Shown here: piece after piece, positions 50,011 to 62,505 of the stretch | How positions within the stretch are numbered: the first letter of the stretch is position 1 | How the letters are laid out: every line of letters starts with the position of its first letter | NCBI RefSeq assembly: GCF_030867145.1 | Contig: NC_134434.1 | Span: 2,728,001 to 2,792,000 of the forward strand | Direction of reading: 5' to 3' | Origin: Opisthocomus hoazin | Lineage: Eukaryota > Chordata > Aves > Opisthocomiformes > Opisthocomidae | Length of the DNA: 64,000 nucleotides | Made by a program: the position numbers and the translations under genes | Notes under the pieces: generated by a model | Seen by the model: only the letters and a program-made list of their open reading frames with translations | What the model was told of the DNA's origin: nothing | The model's database searches: none

Positions 50011-53000
50011 GCATCACCCTTCCCTGTCGCCCCTCCGTCCACAGGCACGTCCGCTGCGGCCACCCACACCCGGCTCCTCCCGGCGAACCAGCCGCTGTGG
50101 GAGCAGTTTCCCAGCAGGCTCAGAAGGGATTCGCCTGCTTCGATAGGGAAGGAGCTTGGCCACAGAGACATTAAGAAGCTCAACCAAAGTTGCCCAGCAA
50201 GCTTGGGACTGAGGTTGGGTGAGAGCCAAGGGCTCCTGACCCCGGCTGCCTGCCATAGCCACCCGCCCGCACCCCACATGCTGAGCCCAGCGCTGTGCCC
50301 AGCTCCCCGGGCAGGCAGGGCCCCCCACTTTCCCCTGTGGTTATGGTGGTGAATTTGGCTGCTGGGGTGCTGCCGTGTGGGATACCCAGCTGAGCACCCA
50401 TCCCTGGGTCCAAACGCCACGAGCGCCTTCCTGCCCGCGGATGGCTCGTGCTGGGGTTTGAGGCTTCGCAGCAACCCTGCGAACGGGCTCCCCACCAACG
50501 CCGACAAACAGGTCCTGCGCCAAGCCAGGCACGGCGGCGTGGGCCCGACTGGGGCAAAGCCACTGGGTTAACTGGCAGGGACGGGGAGGCTGCGGTCAGG
50601 GAGGCAGCTTCCCATCAGCACAGGGCAAACGGCAGCGACAGGAGCGCGTGAGGCGGCAGGGATCCCCTTATCTTTCTCCAGACCAGCATCCGGCAGCTCC
50701 TTGAGAATAACTGGTGTCTTTTTCCCTTGAGAAAGGTACCAAACCCAGGTGGGAGACACCGGACCTGGCCAGGGCCCTGCCTGCTTTGACGCTGCACGGG
50801 CAGCGCGACGGCTGTCACGCCCAGGCCCCGCTCCTGGTGTCGGCAGCCCGGGACCAGCTGGAATAACCCCAGCAGGCACAGCAACCTGCCGGGAGCTGAA
50901 CTCCCGACAGCTCCTCGCAGCATCCCGTGGGCTGGATACAGCATCCCTGCGCCGCGAGCGTCCCCAAAACGCAGACCGCTTGTCTCTAACCTCTGCAGCC
51001 TCCACCGTTTACCCCTGGCTTGAGCCCCGAATCCTAGGGCTTACAGCCACGCAGAGCCCAAGCTGTCCCTGCCACCAAGCTGTCTCTGCCGATGGCACAT
51101 CTGAGTCTCCTCTGGCAGCTCTGTCTCCCTCCTCATCTGTGCTTTCTCCTTCTCTAAGCTCTCCCATCCCGCAACGTGTTCAGATATGATGGTGGATGAT
51201 GGTGAAGGCAGCCAGTGGTGAAGGCAGAAGAGTTTGCGAGGTCCAAGGCATCAGCCTTCCTCCCTGGGCTGGGCTGGGCACCCATGACAGGCGAAGGGGA
51301 GGGTGTGGGGACACGGCAGCAGGATCACAGCGTCAACTGGGAACCTTCTTCCTTTGAGAAAGGCTGGGAACCTTTTTCCCAAGGCAAGTCCAACAATTAA
51401 GTCTTTTAAAGAGGCTGGCAGCAGGAGCGAGCAGGGGCAGCTTCCCTGCACAGCACAGACACCGATTGCTCACCCCCAGCCCAGCCGCCCCGGGACCCCC
51501 AGCCAGACCCCCAATTTCCCCCCACCGCTTCCCCCACCAAGCAAAGCAGGAAAAAACAGGCAGCTTGTTCAAAGCAAAGGCTCCCAGAACAATGCAAGGA
51601 AAAGCAGAGTCGGAAACCCCGTCCCCATCCACGCAGCTGGGAAGAAGGTGAAGCTCTCGCCCCTGAGGTTCGATGGCTGCAGCGGGGATGGAGGGGGCAA
51701 ACGCCAAGCGGAGGAAACAGCATCACAGGAGTTCTTTGGGGCTGGATTCACCCCTTGCCAAAGCCAAGCACGTGCTCCTGATTTGAGTTTCAGGCCCCCA
51801 GAAGGATCTCAGCTGCATGGTGGGATGAACGGCACTTGTTCCCCTTCCCCGTAACAACCTGGGGGTTGGCACTGCCTGCCTACCCCAACGCGATGCGCCC
51901 CAGGCCAGCTCCCCCGGCACGGGGCAGCGGTAACACCCCTTCCCCACAGAGCCGAAATCGCATCCCCCAGCCCCAGCCAGGGGGGAAACATCTGGGAAAG
52001 GCTTCGGGTGGGGGAAGTCAGGCGGCTCCTTCAGAGATACAAGGGCTCCTTTCCCAGCTGGCCGGGGAAACACGTTACCGGGAGGTGAAGTCACCATCCC
52101 TGCTGGGACCTGGCTATTCCGCTCTCCAGGATATGAACTCAGAGGAGCTGTATTTGCCCAGGGAAGAGGTGGAGCCTTTTCCATTTCCCCCATCCTTCCG
52201 AAAAGACAGGACGCCTCCCGAGCGGGAAGAGATGGGGCGATAGCGGCGGGGGCCGGCGGCCAAGCACGAGCTCCACCGCAGTGCATCACCGGGCACGCCG
52301 TGGGGCCAAGAGCCACCCGTGGGCTGCAGGACACGGGAACCAGCAGAGCATCTGGTCCAGCATTAAAAACGCACCTTTGCTCCCGTTCAACTGGTTCCAT
52401 ACTGGTTCCATACTGGATCCCACGGGAGCTGGGGAAGGGGCCACAGGGCTCTGGTGCCCCCCAGGTACCCAGGCAAAGGGGCTGCACCTACAGACACCCT
52501 CAGGGTTCCCATTAACGCAACACCAAGCGAATAGTGCATTAATGTATCTGTGGAGGATGCTCAACGGATCGACGAGGGCAGAAATAACACAACAGGGACT
52601 TAGAGAGCTTAGGAGAACAAACCCAGGCGGATTCAACCTGGGAAAATTGCAGACTGCAGCATCTGGGGAAAACTAATCCAACCGGCAGACGGTCAATGGG
52701 AGGAAGAAAGAGGGGAAGCAGGATGCGGGGGGACGGCGAGAGCAGCGTGAGCGCGGGCACGGAGGGAGCTGACGGCGAGGAAAACAACCTCGGCAGCGCT
52801 GCGCAGGGGAGAGCCGCTTCCCAGGGTACCATCTTCCACCGCGTGCCCCGGGCTGCGAACACGACACGGGCTCACGGGGGGCATGAGAGGCTTGGGGGAG
52901 GCACGAGAGGCGAGCAGCAGGAGCCGGCAGCCGAAGGGAAGATGAGGGCAGGTCAGTAAGTCTGGATTTGCTGAGCAACAGTTAATTAGGGAGGGCGGGC

Positions 53001-54548
53001 AGGGACGCAGCAACCCACCTACACCTGGAGGGTTCTGACGCTCGAGAAGAGCACGTAGCTATTTATTTTCTGGTTCTAATGATGAGCCCCAGATAAAAAT
53101 TAGAGCAGCCAAGAGCGGCCAGCAAAACCCCGCAAGCTCAAGGGACCAAAGCGAGGATCCAGCCCTCCACTGTAGCTTGGATGTTTGCAGCAAATCATGC
53201 AGCTCCTGGGGGTGGTGGGGCAAGGCTGAGGCTGGGGGACTGGGCTGCCATGGCCCTACGACACCCATCCCCGCCAGCCCGGTACCCGCACGTGGCAGCT
53301 GGCACCCGGGAGCTGCTCCAGCCGGTGGAGCCAGTACTCAAAGCACACAGCAATGTGACGGCTGGAAATCCGGCGACTTCCTCCCGCTTTGGCCCCGGGG
53401 AAGCTGCCGTGTGCTGCTGGGACGGACGGAGCGGCTGTCCCCACCCCGGCTGCTCTAATCTAGGCAAGGCACGCACAGGATGGGAGGGGAGGCACTGGGA
53501 GGTGAAGCCGTTGGCTCGAGGTCACCCAGCAGGTTGACGGTTCCAAGTGCTGTCGCTCCTTCCCGAGGCCCCGGCAGGCAGGAACCGAATTATCCCGAGC
53601 CCCCCCCTTGCCACCAGCCCATGGGCAACCAACCATCGGCAGCCGAACCTCAGACCGCTGCTGGCAGCTGCGCAGCCGGAGTTCGGACTCACACGCAGTT
53701 AAAAATACCTCGCGGATGCCTTTCCTCAACTCTGACCCCGCGAGCCGATGCTGCCTCCAGCCCCACTCAGGGACGCGCCGGCGGGGTCCCCCGGGACGCA
53801 CGCAGCCCGGTCTGTGCAGGGACGGGGGCAGACGCTGCCTGGGGACTGGGTTTTCCTCCCTGTGAACCAAGGGTTCAAGGGCTCCCGCTCCTGGGGGGCT
53901 GCTGCCTCTACCCTCTATCGCCAGACCCAAGCAAGAGGCTCTTTGCTTGCTAGAGCCGCCTTCCAGCCAACGAGGTGCGGACTGTCCGGCTCCATCTGAA
54001 TCGCATCCCAAATCCGAGCAGCCTGAGCAAAGTGTTTCCCTCCCGCCCAGACAGAGCCGAAACGTGGCCTCCAGCTCCTGCTGGTCCCAAGGGACGCTGG
54101 ACGGGTGATGCCGGAGCCGGCTCTCGCTGATGCCGTGGCACTGCAGCCACACGTGGCACCTGCGTTGGGGAAGAGCAACAGGATCTCAGCTGGCAGCGGC
54201 TGCTCAGCACTCCTGAGCTGTGAGGGACGGCACGGATCCCTCTCCAAATCCCCTCTCCGGTGACATCAAGGGCGCGGAGGGCACCCGTCTCTCCTTGCTG
54301 CTGCCACCCCCTGCACAAGGTCGCCTACCAAAGCAAGCGGGAACTGCCCGACGGCTCCACGCTCCGGACAGCGGGAAGGGGAGCAGGATGGGTCCATCCC
54401 CAGCTGGCACGGGCCAAGCTCCCTCCAGCCTGGGACAAGCAGCCCAAGAGAGACGAACCTGCTGCTGCTCGCTGCTCTCCCTGCCAAGGCCGGGCAGGGC
54501 AGCGTGGCTTTGCCTGTGCCTGGCACGAGGGCTCTTTGCCGGTCGGGT

Positions 54549-54668
54549 CACGGAATCACAGAATCACAGAATAGTAGGGGTTGGAAGGGACCTCTGTGGG
54601 TCATCTAGTCCAACCCTCCTGCTGAAGCAGGGTCACCTATAGCAGGCTGCACAGGACCGTGTCCAGGC
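54549..54668 (-). mobile_element. CR1 3'-end fragment (copy 6)
   Basis: Only about 120 nt: CACGGAATCACAGAATC, GGAAGGGACCTCTGTGGG, then the CCTGCTGAAGCAGG hairpin and a little more, ending at GTGTCCAGG. Confidence 0.92.
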
Positions 54669-57600
54669 CCCCCAGCTGCCCGCCCGTGTTTCCATCTGAC
54701 CAGGCAACGCCGCAAAGCAGGAGAAGCCTTCGCCAAACCCCAGCAGAGCATCTGGCCGGTGGCACTTTCCTCGTGCCTTGGCTGAAGCGGGATTTTTTCA
54801 CCCAGCTGCAGCAGCAAAGGATCCCCCTGGGACCCCGGTCTGCAGCGGGACCCCATCTGCAGGGGACAGGAGGGGGACACGACAGCTGTATCCCCGCGAC
54901 GCCACGCACCACCCTGCGTGTCCCCAGGTGGAAGCAGCATCTGCTGATACACGCGTCTGGCTGCATGTCCCAGGAGAGGCATCTCCCCATCCCCACGATG
55001 GAAGCAGGAACCTACACCAGGGCCCCATGGGGGCCTCGGCAGCCGCTGAGTTATTCCGGGCACCACGTTCCTGTCCCCCTCCCCTCATCCCAGCTGCTCC
55101 GGGGCCAGCAGGGAGGGCAGCGGGTTCCTCCCATCGCCCAGCCCGGGCGCCGGAGCCGGCCGGCAGCTGCTCGGGGACCAGCTGGGGACAAGGGCGACAC
55201 AGAGCATCCCCGTCCCCCCACGTACCACGGGAGGGACAAGGCTGATTTACAGCAAGGTCAAAGGCATCAGAATACAACTGCGATGGATAAGGAGAAGTTG
55301 GATCTGAGGACCCACAGTCCTTGGGCTGAGCTCCGGTCAGCAGCTTCCCATGGGGGGACGGGGAAGCAGACTGGGGGGCAGCACATCAACACCTCCAAAC
55401 CCCTAAAGAGCAGGCCCACCTTACCACCAGAGGTAAACTGAGGCAGTGACAGCACCCCTGGCCCCTCATCAAACCAAGGTCATGCCCGGCTTCCCACAGG
55501 GACCCTGCCGCCAGGTCGGTCCCCTCCATCTCGTCCCCCGGCCTCGGCGCTCCCCGCACCCCGGCCCGACCAAGCGGTGGTGGGATGCAAGCCAAGGCCT
55601 GCCCGCTGCCTGGACCCCCGCCGGCAACCCGATCTGTTTACAGCTTTGCAGCGCGCCGGGTGCGTGTCAGGAACGGCCCCGGCAAGCCCGAGTTGGCGGC
55701 AGAGGCAGGACGTGGGAGCCGAGCACAGAAACCCCCGCCTGCCGCATCTCAGTGGGGTGGTGGGGAGAAAGAGGGGGGTTCACAGGGGGAAAAAATGTCC
55801 CTCCACACCCCTCAGCTGCTTTTCCTAGGAAAAGGCACCCTTTCTCCCATCGTGCCAGCCCTCCTGGAGCACCCCGTGCCCTCCACCCTGGCCAGGGAAT
55901 GATGGCGGGTTGCCTCATCCCCTGGCCCCGCCGGCAAACGGCGTTCCGTGCCGTGCCAACCCTGCTGGGAAAGGGAACCAGCACGTCCCTTCCCGGCTGA
56001 CGAGGTGCCGGCTTTGCAAGCACGTGGCCAGCCGCAGGTGGGGACCCAGGGGGCTGACGGCCACGTGCCGGTCCCCATCCCAGTGCCCGGCTCGTCCCCG
56101 AGTGGGGCTGAGCAGAGGCACCCCCCCTGCACCGCTCCTGTGAGGAGATGTTTACCCAGGACCATGCTCCTGGGTGACACCGACGCCTGGTGTGAACTCG
56201 GCCCCTGCGAAGCTGCAGGTGTTCGGAGCCGGTTGCAGCGCGCCAGAGCAGAGCTTCAGGGGCTCGGAGCTGGACCCCCCCCCCAAAGTCCACACCAGGT
56301 TTGGGGTGGGGGCAATGGAGAAGCAGCTCCAGGACATCCATCTGCAGCCCAGCGCGGGCTGCTAAATATAACCAGTGGGACAGATGCCCCAGCACTGCCG
56401 AGGAGGAAGCTGAGGGCTCCAGGGCTCCAGCAAGCCTCGGGGTTTGGAGACACAGAGCAGGGTCAGAGGCAGCTCCTCCGTCTGTGCTGGAGCCTCTTCC
56501 TCTGCAAAAGGGAGCATTTCCCCTCCTTTTAACCCGGCAGGATTAGCGGGTGCCCGCTCAGGGAAGCCAGGAGAGCTCAGGCAGCCTTTCCTATCCACGT
56601 CATCCCAACAAAACCGAACCTGAGGTGCTTCAGGCCGACCGGAGCAGCCCGGGCTGCAGCCCAGAGCAACCCTCACTGCTGTGGCTGTGCCAGCCCCCAC
56701 GCTGCCAGCTGAGCTCGCCGTGCACCCAAGCCCCCCTCGCAGGCAATCATTAGCCGCCGAGGAGGACTCTGGCCCCTTTCAGAGGCCACTGAGGCAGGCA
56801 GGGCTCACATGGCCTCGCCATAGTGGGGATGCATCCGGGGAGGTCCCCGAGGGGCCATGCAGGCTGAGCTGGGTGTCCTGCCCAAGGAGAGAGGGCACCC
56901 ACGGGATGGGGAGGTCCGTGGGGCTCCCAGTCCACAGTCTCTCCATCGCTGCCTGCACCCAGTTTGGCTCCAGGACGAAAACCCCCTTCTGGCTTATCCA
57001 TGCCTGTCCCAGCAAAGAAACGAGACGATGCCCCAAGACGGGCTGCTCGAGGGGCAGAGCGAGGGCCGAGAGCCAGCCCGACCCTGGGACTGATGCTCCA
57101 AGGGGGGCAAGAGGCACCTGCAAAGTGGGTGGTTGAGCCCGAGCCAGCCCCGCTGCCAGGGGCACCTCCGTACCTGACGCCCACGCCGAGCTGGCCGCCT
57201 GCCTTCGCATGCAGACGGGGCACCTTACCCGACCGGCCGTGCCCCGGCCGAGGGCGGCGTTACGAAACCCCGGGAGTTCTCACCCCCCGTAGCACAAGAG
57301 CCCATCAGGGTTGGCCAGTACAAGCTCTGGCTCCCGGGATGGCACCCAGGGGTCCGGGCACGGCAGCGGCGCCGGGGGCCACGCGCTCTCTGCACAGCCT
57401 TGGCTGGGGGCCGGCGGGGAGCGGCGCTGGCAGGGCTTGGCGGAAGCGCAGCCGGACGCGTTGCGCCAGGCCGGGGATGCTGCGGGAGCTGCGTACCTGC
57501 CGCGCGCGCAGGCTTTCCCTGCTCCCTTATCTCGCCATGGAAGCCGTGCTCGACTGCAGCTCCGGCCTTTCTCCCAGGGCTGCAAATGGCTCGGGGTGCC

Positions 57601-58285
57601 TGCGCACCTACCCCAGGCTGCCGCAGCCCCGGGGATCCCACAGGAGCGAGGGATGGGCCAGGGTGTCCAGCCCTTCCCCGGGAGGGTAAAGATCATCCTG
57701 GCAGAGCCATTTCCAAGCAGTCCGGGCATCTCCAGACAGGTCCGTGACTCACCGGGACACCTCGGCAAGGCCCCGGTGATGTTGCAGCCCCAAGGTTCAA
57801 GCAGGTCCCTCCCTCTCCATCCCAGGCATAATTTTTTGGGGAAGCCAGGACGGGATTTGGGGGAGCTGGAATGCTCGCAGCTCCTCCCCACCCCCTAGCT
57901 TGCTAGAGCAGCCAGAAAAAGGTGGTTTATTGTTATTTAGTTTCTACCCCTTTCATACTCCTTTGCCGGAGCTTTTGCCAGCGGCGGGCCCCGGGTCTGG
58001 CGGGGGGCCAGGCCAGCCGAGGAGCTTTTAAAAACAAAGCAGGGCGCGTGCATGCACACACACACGCACGGCACCCAGCCCCTCTTTTAACTCTTGCTGG
58101 GGCGATGCCGCATGGAAGCTGGTTTCCAGCCCGTCGGGCGCACGCAGTAGCTTGCTCTCGACAGGCTGGAAACCATCTTCCGTGGGGGATGCTGTCAATT
58201 GTCACTGGGGTTCAATAATTCCCTCCCCCCTTCCTAGGGAAACTGTCTTTCGGCACCAGGATCCCAACAGAGAGGTGGCCGGAGT

Positions 58286-58568
58286 GAATCACAGAGTGGT
58301 GGCGGTTGGAAGGGACCTCTGGGGGTCACCCAGCCCAACCCCCTGCCCAAGCAGGGTCACCCACAGCAGGCTGTAGAGGACCTTGTCCAGGTGGGTCTGG
58401 AATATCTCCAGAGAAGGAGACTCCACAGCCTCCCTGGGCAGCCTGGGCCAGGGCTCCGTCACCCTCAGAGGGAAGAAGTTCTTCCTCGTGTTCAGCTGGA
58501 GCTTCCTCTGCTTCCGTTTGTGCCCATTGCCCCTTGTCCTGTCGCTGGGCACCACTGAACAGAGTCTG
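58286..58568 (-). mobile_element. CR1 3' fragment (copy 7)
   Basis: About 283 nt, from GAATCACAGAGTGGTGG to GGGCACCACTGAACAGAG. Contains the AACACGAGGAAGAA marker of the copy 4/5 subfamily. Confidence 0.93.
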
Positions 58569-59689
58569 AAGCTGGCGATGCTGTTGTGGTCCATGGGGTC
58601 CTGCCTGTCCTTAACAGGGATGATGCTGCAACCCCTTTCTAGGTCGCAGCTGAGGTCTTCAGACCCAGCAGCTCCATGGGGGAATGAGGAGGAGGAAGAG
58701 CACGAATATATTTTTACCTAAAATCAGCTCCTCTTCCGCATGGTAGAACGCTGGGGAGTGCCGGTGGCACGCACACAGCACCCCCAAACCTGCGGGGCCA
58801 ACCGCCTTTTTGCGTGGGTCGCTGCCACCCCAAAAAATCTTTATCCACCAGCTTCCCTCCTGCCTGCAGCCAGCCGCGTGCCCCCAGCTCATCCCTGACC
58901 GCAGACAGAGGACGGGACGCCCGCGCTGGCAGTGTCCTTGCCGTGTTCCCTCCTCCCCTGCCTGGGCACAGCCCTGGGGAGCATCGTCCCGGTTACGGTG
59001 CCCACGTGCTGCCAGCAGCCCAGCACACGCCGTCCCTCGGGGCTGCCCTCCCTGTCTGCCTTCGAGCCGTCATCATCCGAATCGTCCTGTATTTCTGGGT
59101 CAGACAACCGGGAAGGGGGGTCTGAGTCACCGGGAAGAGCCCGGAGAATGGAAACCCCCCTCCTGCCCCAAACCTCAGCCTCCTGCCTGCGACACCGGGG
59201 ACGGCTGCCAGCCCGGCTCTGTCCACAGCCCCGAGGGACCTCCGCGTCCCCGGAGAGATGGGCAAGTCCCTGGCATACCCCAGCGCTGCCCGGCCGACCC
59301 CAAGGGAAGGCAGCATGGCCTGGAGTAGCCCCGACAGACCCTAAACTCATCCCCTTCCCCAGATTTAGCCCTTATTTTCTCCCTGCTCTGTTACCCAGGC
59401 AGGGAAAAGGCAGCTGCAGGTGGCCCGGGCTGACAGCAAGCAGCCACAGGCTGCCCTGCCAACGGGTTTTCAAAGGCTGGAGCCAGAAATACAGGTGCGG
59501 GACAAGGGGGAGACACAGACCTGCGAACACGGGGAGATGGGGCGCTGAGGGGTGCGGGGCTGGGCGCCCCGAGGAGGCCGTGCCCGCCGGGCTGGGTGAT
59601 GCCCAGCACAGCCTCCTCCATCTCCCTGCGCGACGCTGTGTGCTCGTGCCTTATCTCCCGTGCTCGGCGCGGTGACGTTTTCCCCGGCT

Positions 59690-60115
59690 CCAGGCACGCC
59701 GGAGGCAGCCGGGCCCCTTCCCAAACCCAACACCCGTCAGAGGTCGGCTTTGAGAAGCGACCGCCCGTTCGCTCCTCTCGCTGCCGCTGCCCGCGCGGGG
59801 CTTTTCCTTCCCGGGGAGAGAGGAGACAAAAAACGGGCTAAACCCCACCACAGAATCACAGAATAGTAGGGGTTGGAAGGGACCTCTGTGGGTCATCTAG
59901 TCCAACCCCCCTGCCGAAGCAGGGTGACGACCAGGATGCGGATAGGAAAACCCACGGAGCAAACACGAGGCTACCGGAGGAGACTCCCATCCCAGGGCGG
60001 CCGGGAGCCGCGGGAGGAGGAAGGAAGGATGGCCCCCGCCATGCCGCGCAGCTGCAGCCCCGCCGCCATCCAGCCCCGCGGCCGCTGCGCCCGCCGGAGC
60101 CTTTGAAGCCTCTTC
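59690..60115. promoter_or_regulatory. CpG-dense block, possible promoter or first exon
   Basis: CpG-rich sequence with GCCGCGGG- and CCGCCGCC-type motifs, interrupted by CR1 copy 8. It could be an alternative CASKIN2 promoter or non-coding first exon. No TATA box or clear donor was singled out. Confidence 0.25.
59849..59927 (-). mobile_element. CR1 3'-end fragment cut at the hairpin (copy 8)
   Basis: About 79 nt. Starts CACAGAATCACAGAATAG and stops just after CCTGCCGAAGCAGGGTGAC, the 3' stem-loop. Confidence 0.9.
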
Positions 60116-62069
60116 TCCCCCTCCTACCCACCCAGCGCGGGTTCAAAAGCAGGTGTCGGCAGGCTGCGGGGTGGTGGGGTGCCCGGCCCAGGGCCGCTGC
60201 CAGCCGGGGTCCCCTGGGTTCGGCGCCTCGCCCCGCTCCCGGCTCGGTCTTGGCGGAAGAGGGAGTTTTGCCCGTTTCAGCAGAGTTTCTCGGCGTCTCT
60301 CCGCAGGCGTGCCCACGGCCTTTCCAAGCCAGCGTGCGGCTGCGGAGCCGGTCCAGCCCGTCAGACCTACAGCACGCGGGGAGAGGAACAGAGGACACGG
60401 CCCAGGATGCTTGGGAACTCGTCCTCAAAACCTGGGCTTCAAGGGATGTGGCCAGGGCCACGCTTGGGCTCGGTGGCGGAGCTGGGCCCAGCCGCCTGCA
60501 CCGGCCGGGGCAGGATCGGAGCGGGCAGGGTGCCCAGACATCCCTGCACCACTGCCAGCAGGGAAAGCCATCGGGTGTGACAGAGCCTGAAACGATAAGG
60601 ATCCTGCCCGAGGCTGGTCGGGGCTCTTCCCCGCAGCCAGACCGTGCAGAGCAGCCGGAGCACCCGGGGCTTGGGACCAACCTCCCTCGGGAGCAGCAGC
60701 GAGGAGGACGGTCGTGCTCGGGGAGGGGGGAAGGCACATCAGGCCTGCTGGCTAGCATACAGGCGCCTCCAACATTATTGCAAAACAACCCCCAAACTGC
60801 AAAAAGGAGCAACTTTTTCCCCAGACAACTACGGACCTGCTGCTGCTGAGAGCAGGAAAAAGCCCGGCGCGATGCGAAGGAGGGCAGGTGTTTCTGCAGG
60901 GGACAGAGAGACGCAGCACCGGTGGCAAAGGCCAACAAATCACAGGAGAGAGTAAACCTCACGCTTCGGGGCTTAAACTGATACAGCTACCAGGGATTAG
61001 GAGGAAATTTATGGGGGAGGGAGGGAGTTATCCCACATCTGCCTGCCGCAGCCTCGCAGCACGCGGAGCAGCATCTCTCCCACCCAGCCGGACGGGCGAC
61101 AGCAGCATCCGAGGGCCGGCACTGCTCTTGGGAAAACCTCGCTGTGCGTTGTGCTGCCAGGACGCAGCAACGAGGGGCACCAACCCAGGCGCAGGGATAA
61201 AGCCAAGACCCCTGCGAGCTTTGCCAGCGTTTAACAACTTGCTAGGTCACAGCCCAGACACGGCCGGGTCCCAGGCGCCCACCCCTGTCCCTGATATATC
61301 CAAGGTGTGGAAAGCCCCGGCTTCGCTGGTGAAATGGGGCAAGGGGGTGGCCGAAGCCGGCTGGACCTCCCTGGGGCAGCGGCTGCGCCCCGGCAGGGCT
61401 TTGCTCCCGGGTCCTTGATAATTTAACGCCAGTTTGCTCAGCTGCCGCCTCTTCTTTGCACTTTGCGCGTGTTTAAACAAAAACCTTCACCACTCCCTCG
61501 AGGAAGGCAAACAGAGTCCGGCTCCCATCGCCTTCCACGGCTCCTCCAGCCCCCGGCTATCGTGGGGGCATCGCACAGCCCCCCAGCATCCCTCCATCCC
61601 CTGCCCCTCAGCCCTGCCCGCCCAGGGACAGGGACACCCAAACCTCGCTGGGCTCCGCGCAGCTCCAGGAGCTGTCACCCCTTCCCAGGGACGAGAGCCC
61701 CGGCCGGGGGGGCTCTGCCTCTGGGCCCCCCCGGGAGCCCCAGCCCCTGGGTGCCGCGGCGGCCGCCCCAGTCAGCCCAACTGGTGCATTGTTGGTGAGC
61801 GCGGCCAGCCCGGGGACGTGATTGATCGCCGGGGAGAAAGGCCAAAGCCGTGACGGGTCGTTTAACAATTTCAATTAAACTCTGCAGCGCTCCAACGCAG
61901 AGGGGAGGGGAGAGGGGGACAAAGAGAGAGAGAGAAGGAAATTAAAAAGCGGGGACATTTCTATCGCTGCCCCGGGGAACCTCAGCAAAGCACGGCCGGC
62001 TCGGCAGGAGCTCTCCCTAGGGAGACCCCCCCTCTCCGGCTGCAGAAGTGACCATGGCATCGTCCCAGC

Positions 62070-62151
62070 ATCACAGAATCACAGAATTGTAGGGTTTGGA
62101 AGGGACCTCTGTGGGTCATCTAGTCCAACCCTCCTGCTGAAGCAGGGTCCC
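62070..62151 (-). mobile_element. CR1 3'-end fragment cut at the hairpin (copy 9)
   Basis: About 82 nt. Starts ATCACAGAATCACAGAATTG and stops just after CCTGCTGAAGCAGGGTCC, the same place as copy 8. Confidence 0.9.
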
Positions 62152-62466
62152 CTTCCCGCAGGCGGGACACCTGCCCTCGCCTGCCCTTCCCCTCCAGCTC
62201 CTGCCCTCAAAACTTTCTCCCTGCCCACCCCACCGCCTTGCAATAAGAGGTGCCGTGACCCACTTGTACAGCAGCGCCGGCGCGGGGAGGAGGGCTGCGC
62301 ATGGTGAATATTAAACAACGTGTCCCTGAAGTTCCCGCTGCCGCGACCGGCACTTCATTTTTTGCTTACGTGCGGTGACTTTTTTTAGGCACAGGCAGCC
62401 CCGGAGGGCTGATCACAGCTACCGAGCTCCCAATCCACTGAGACAGCAGAAGGACTCTTAGAGGGA

Positions 62467-62505
62467 TTTAAAAATAATAATAATGATTAAAAAAATATAT
62501 ATATC
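62467..62505 (+). repeat. AT-rich simple repeat (AAT)n/(AT)n
   Basis: TTTAAAAATAATAATAATG then ATTAAAAAAATATATATAT, an AT island in GC-rich surroundings. Confidence 0.85.

Noticed and set aside
56964..57898. Overlapping + strand open frames of about 195-241 codons
   Set aside because: Low-complexity, GC-driven translations with no domain and no similarity I recognise; in a presumed intron.
59856..60962. A 368-codon minus-strand open frame
   Set aside because: It runs through CR1 copy 8 and CpG-rich DNA and shows no known domain. It is a candidate only as part of a CpG island, not as a protein.
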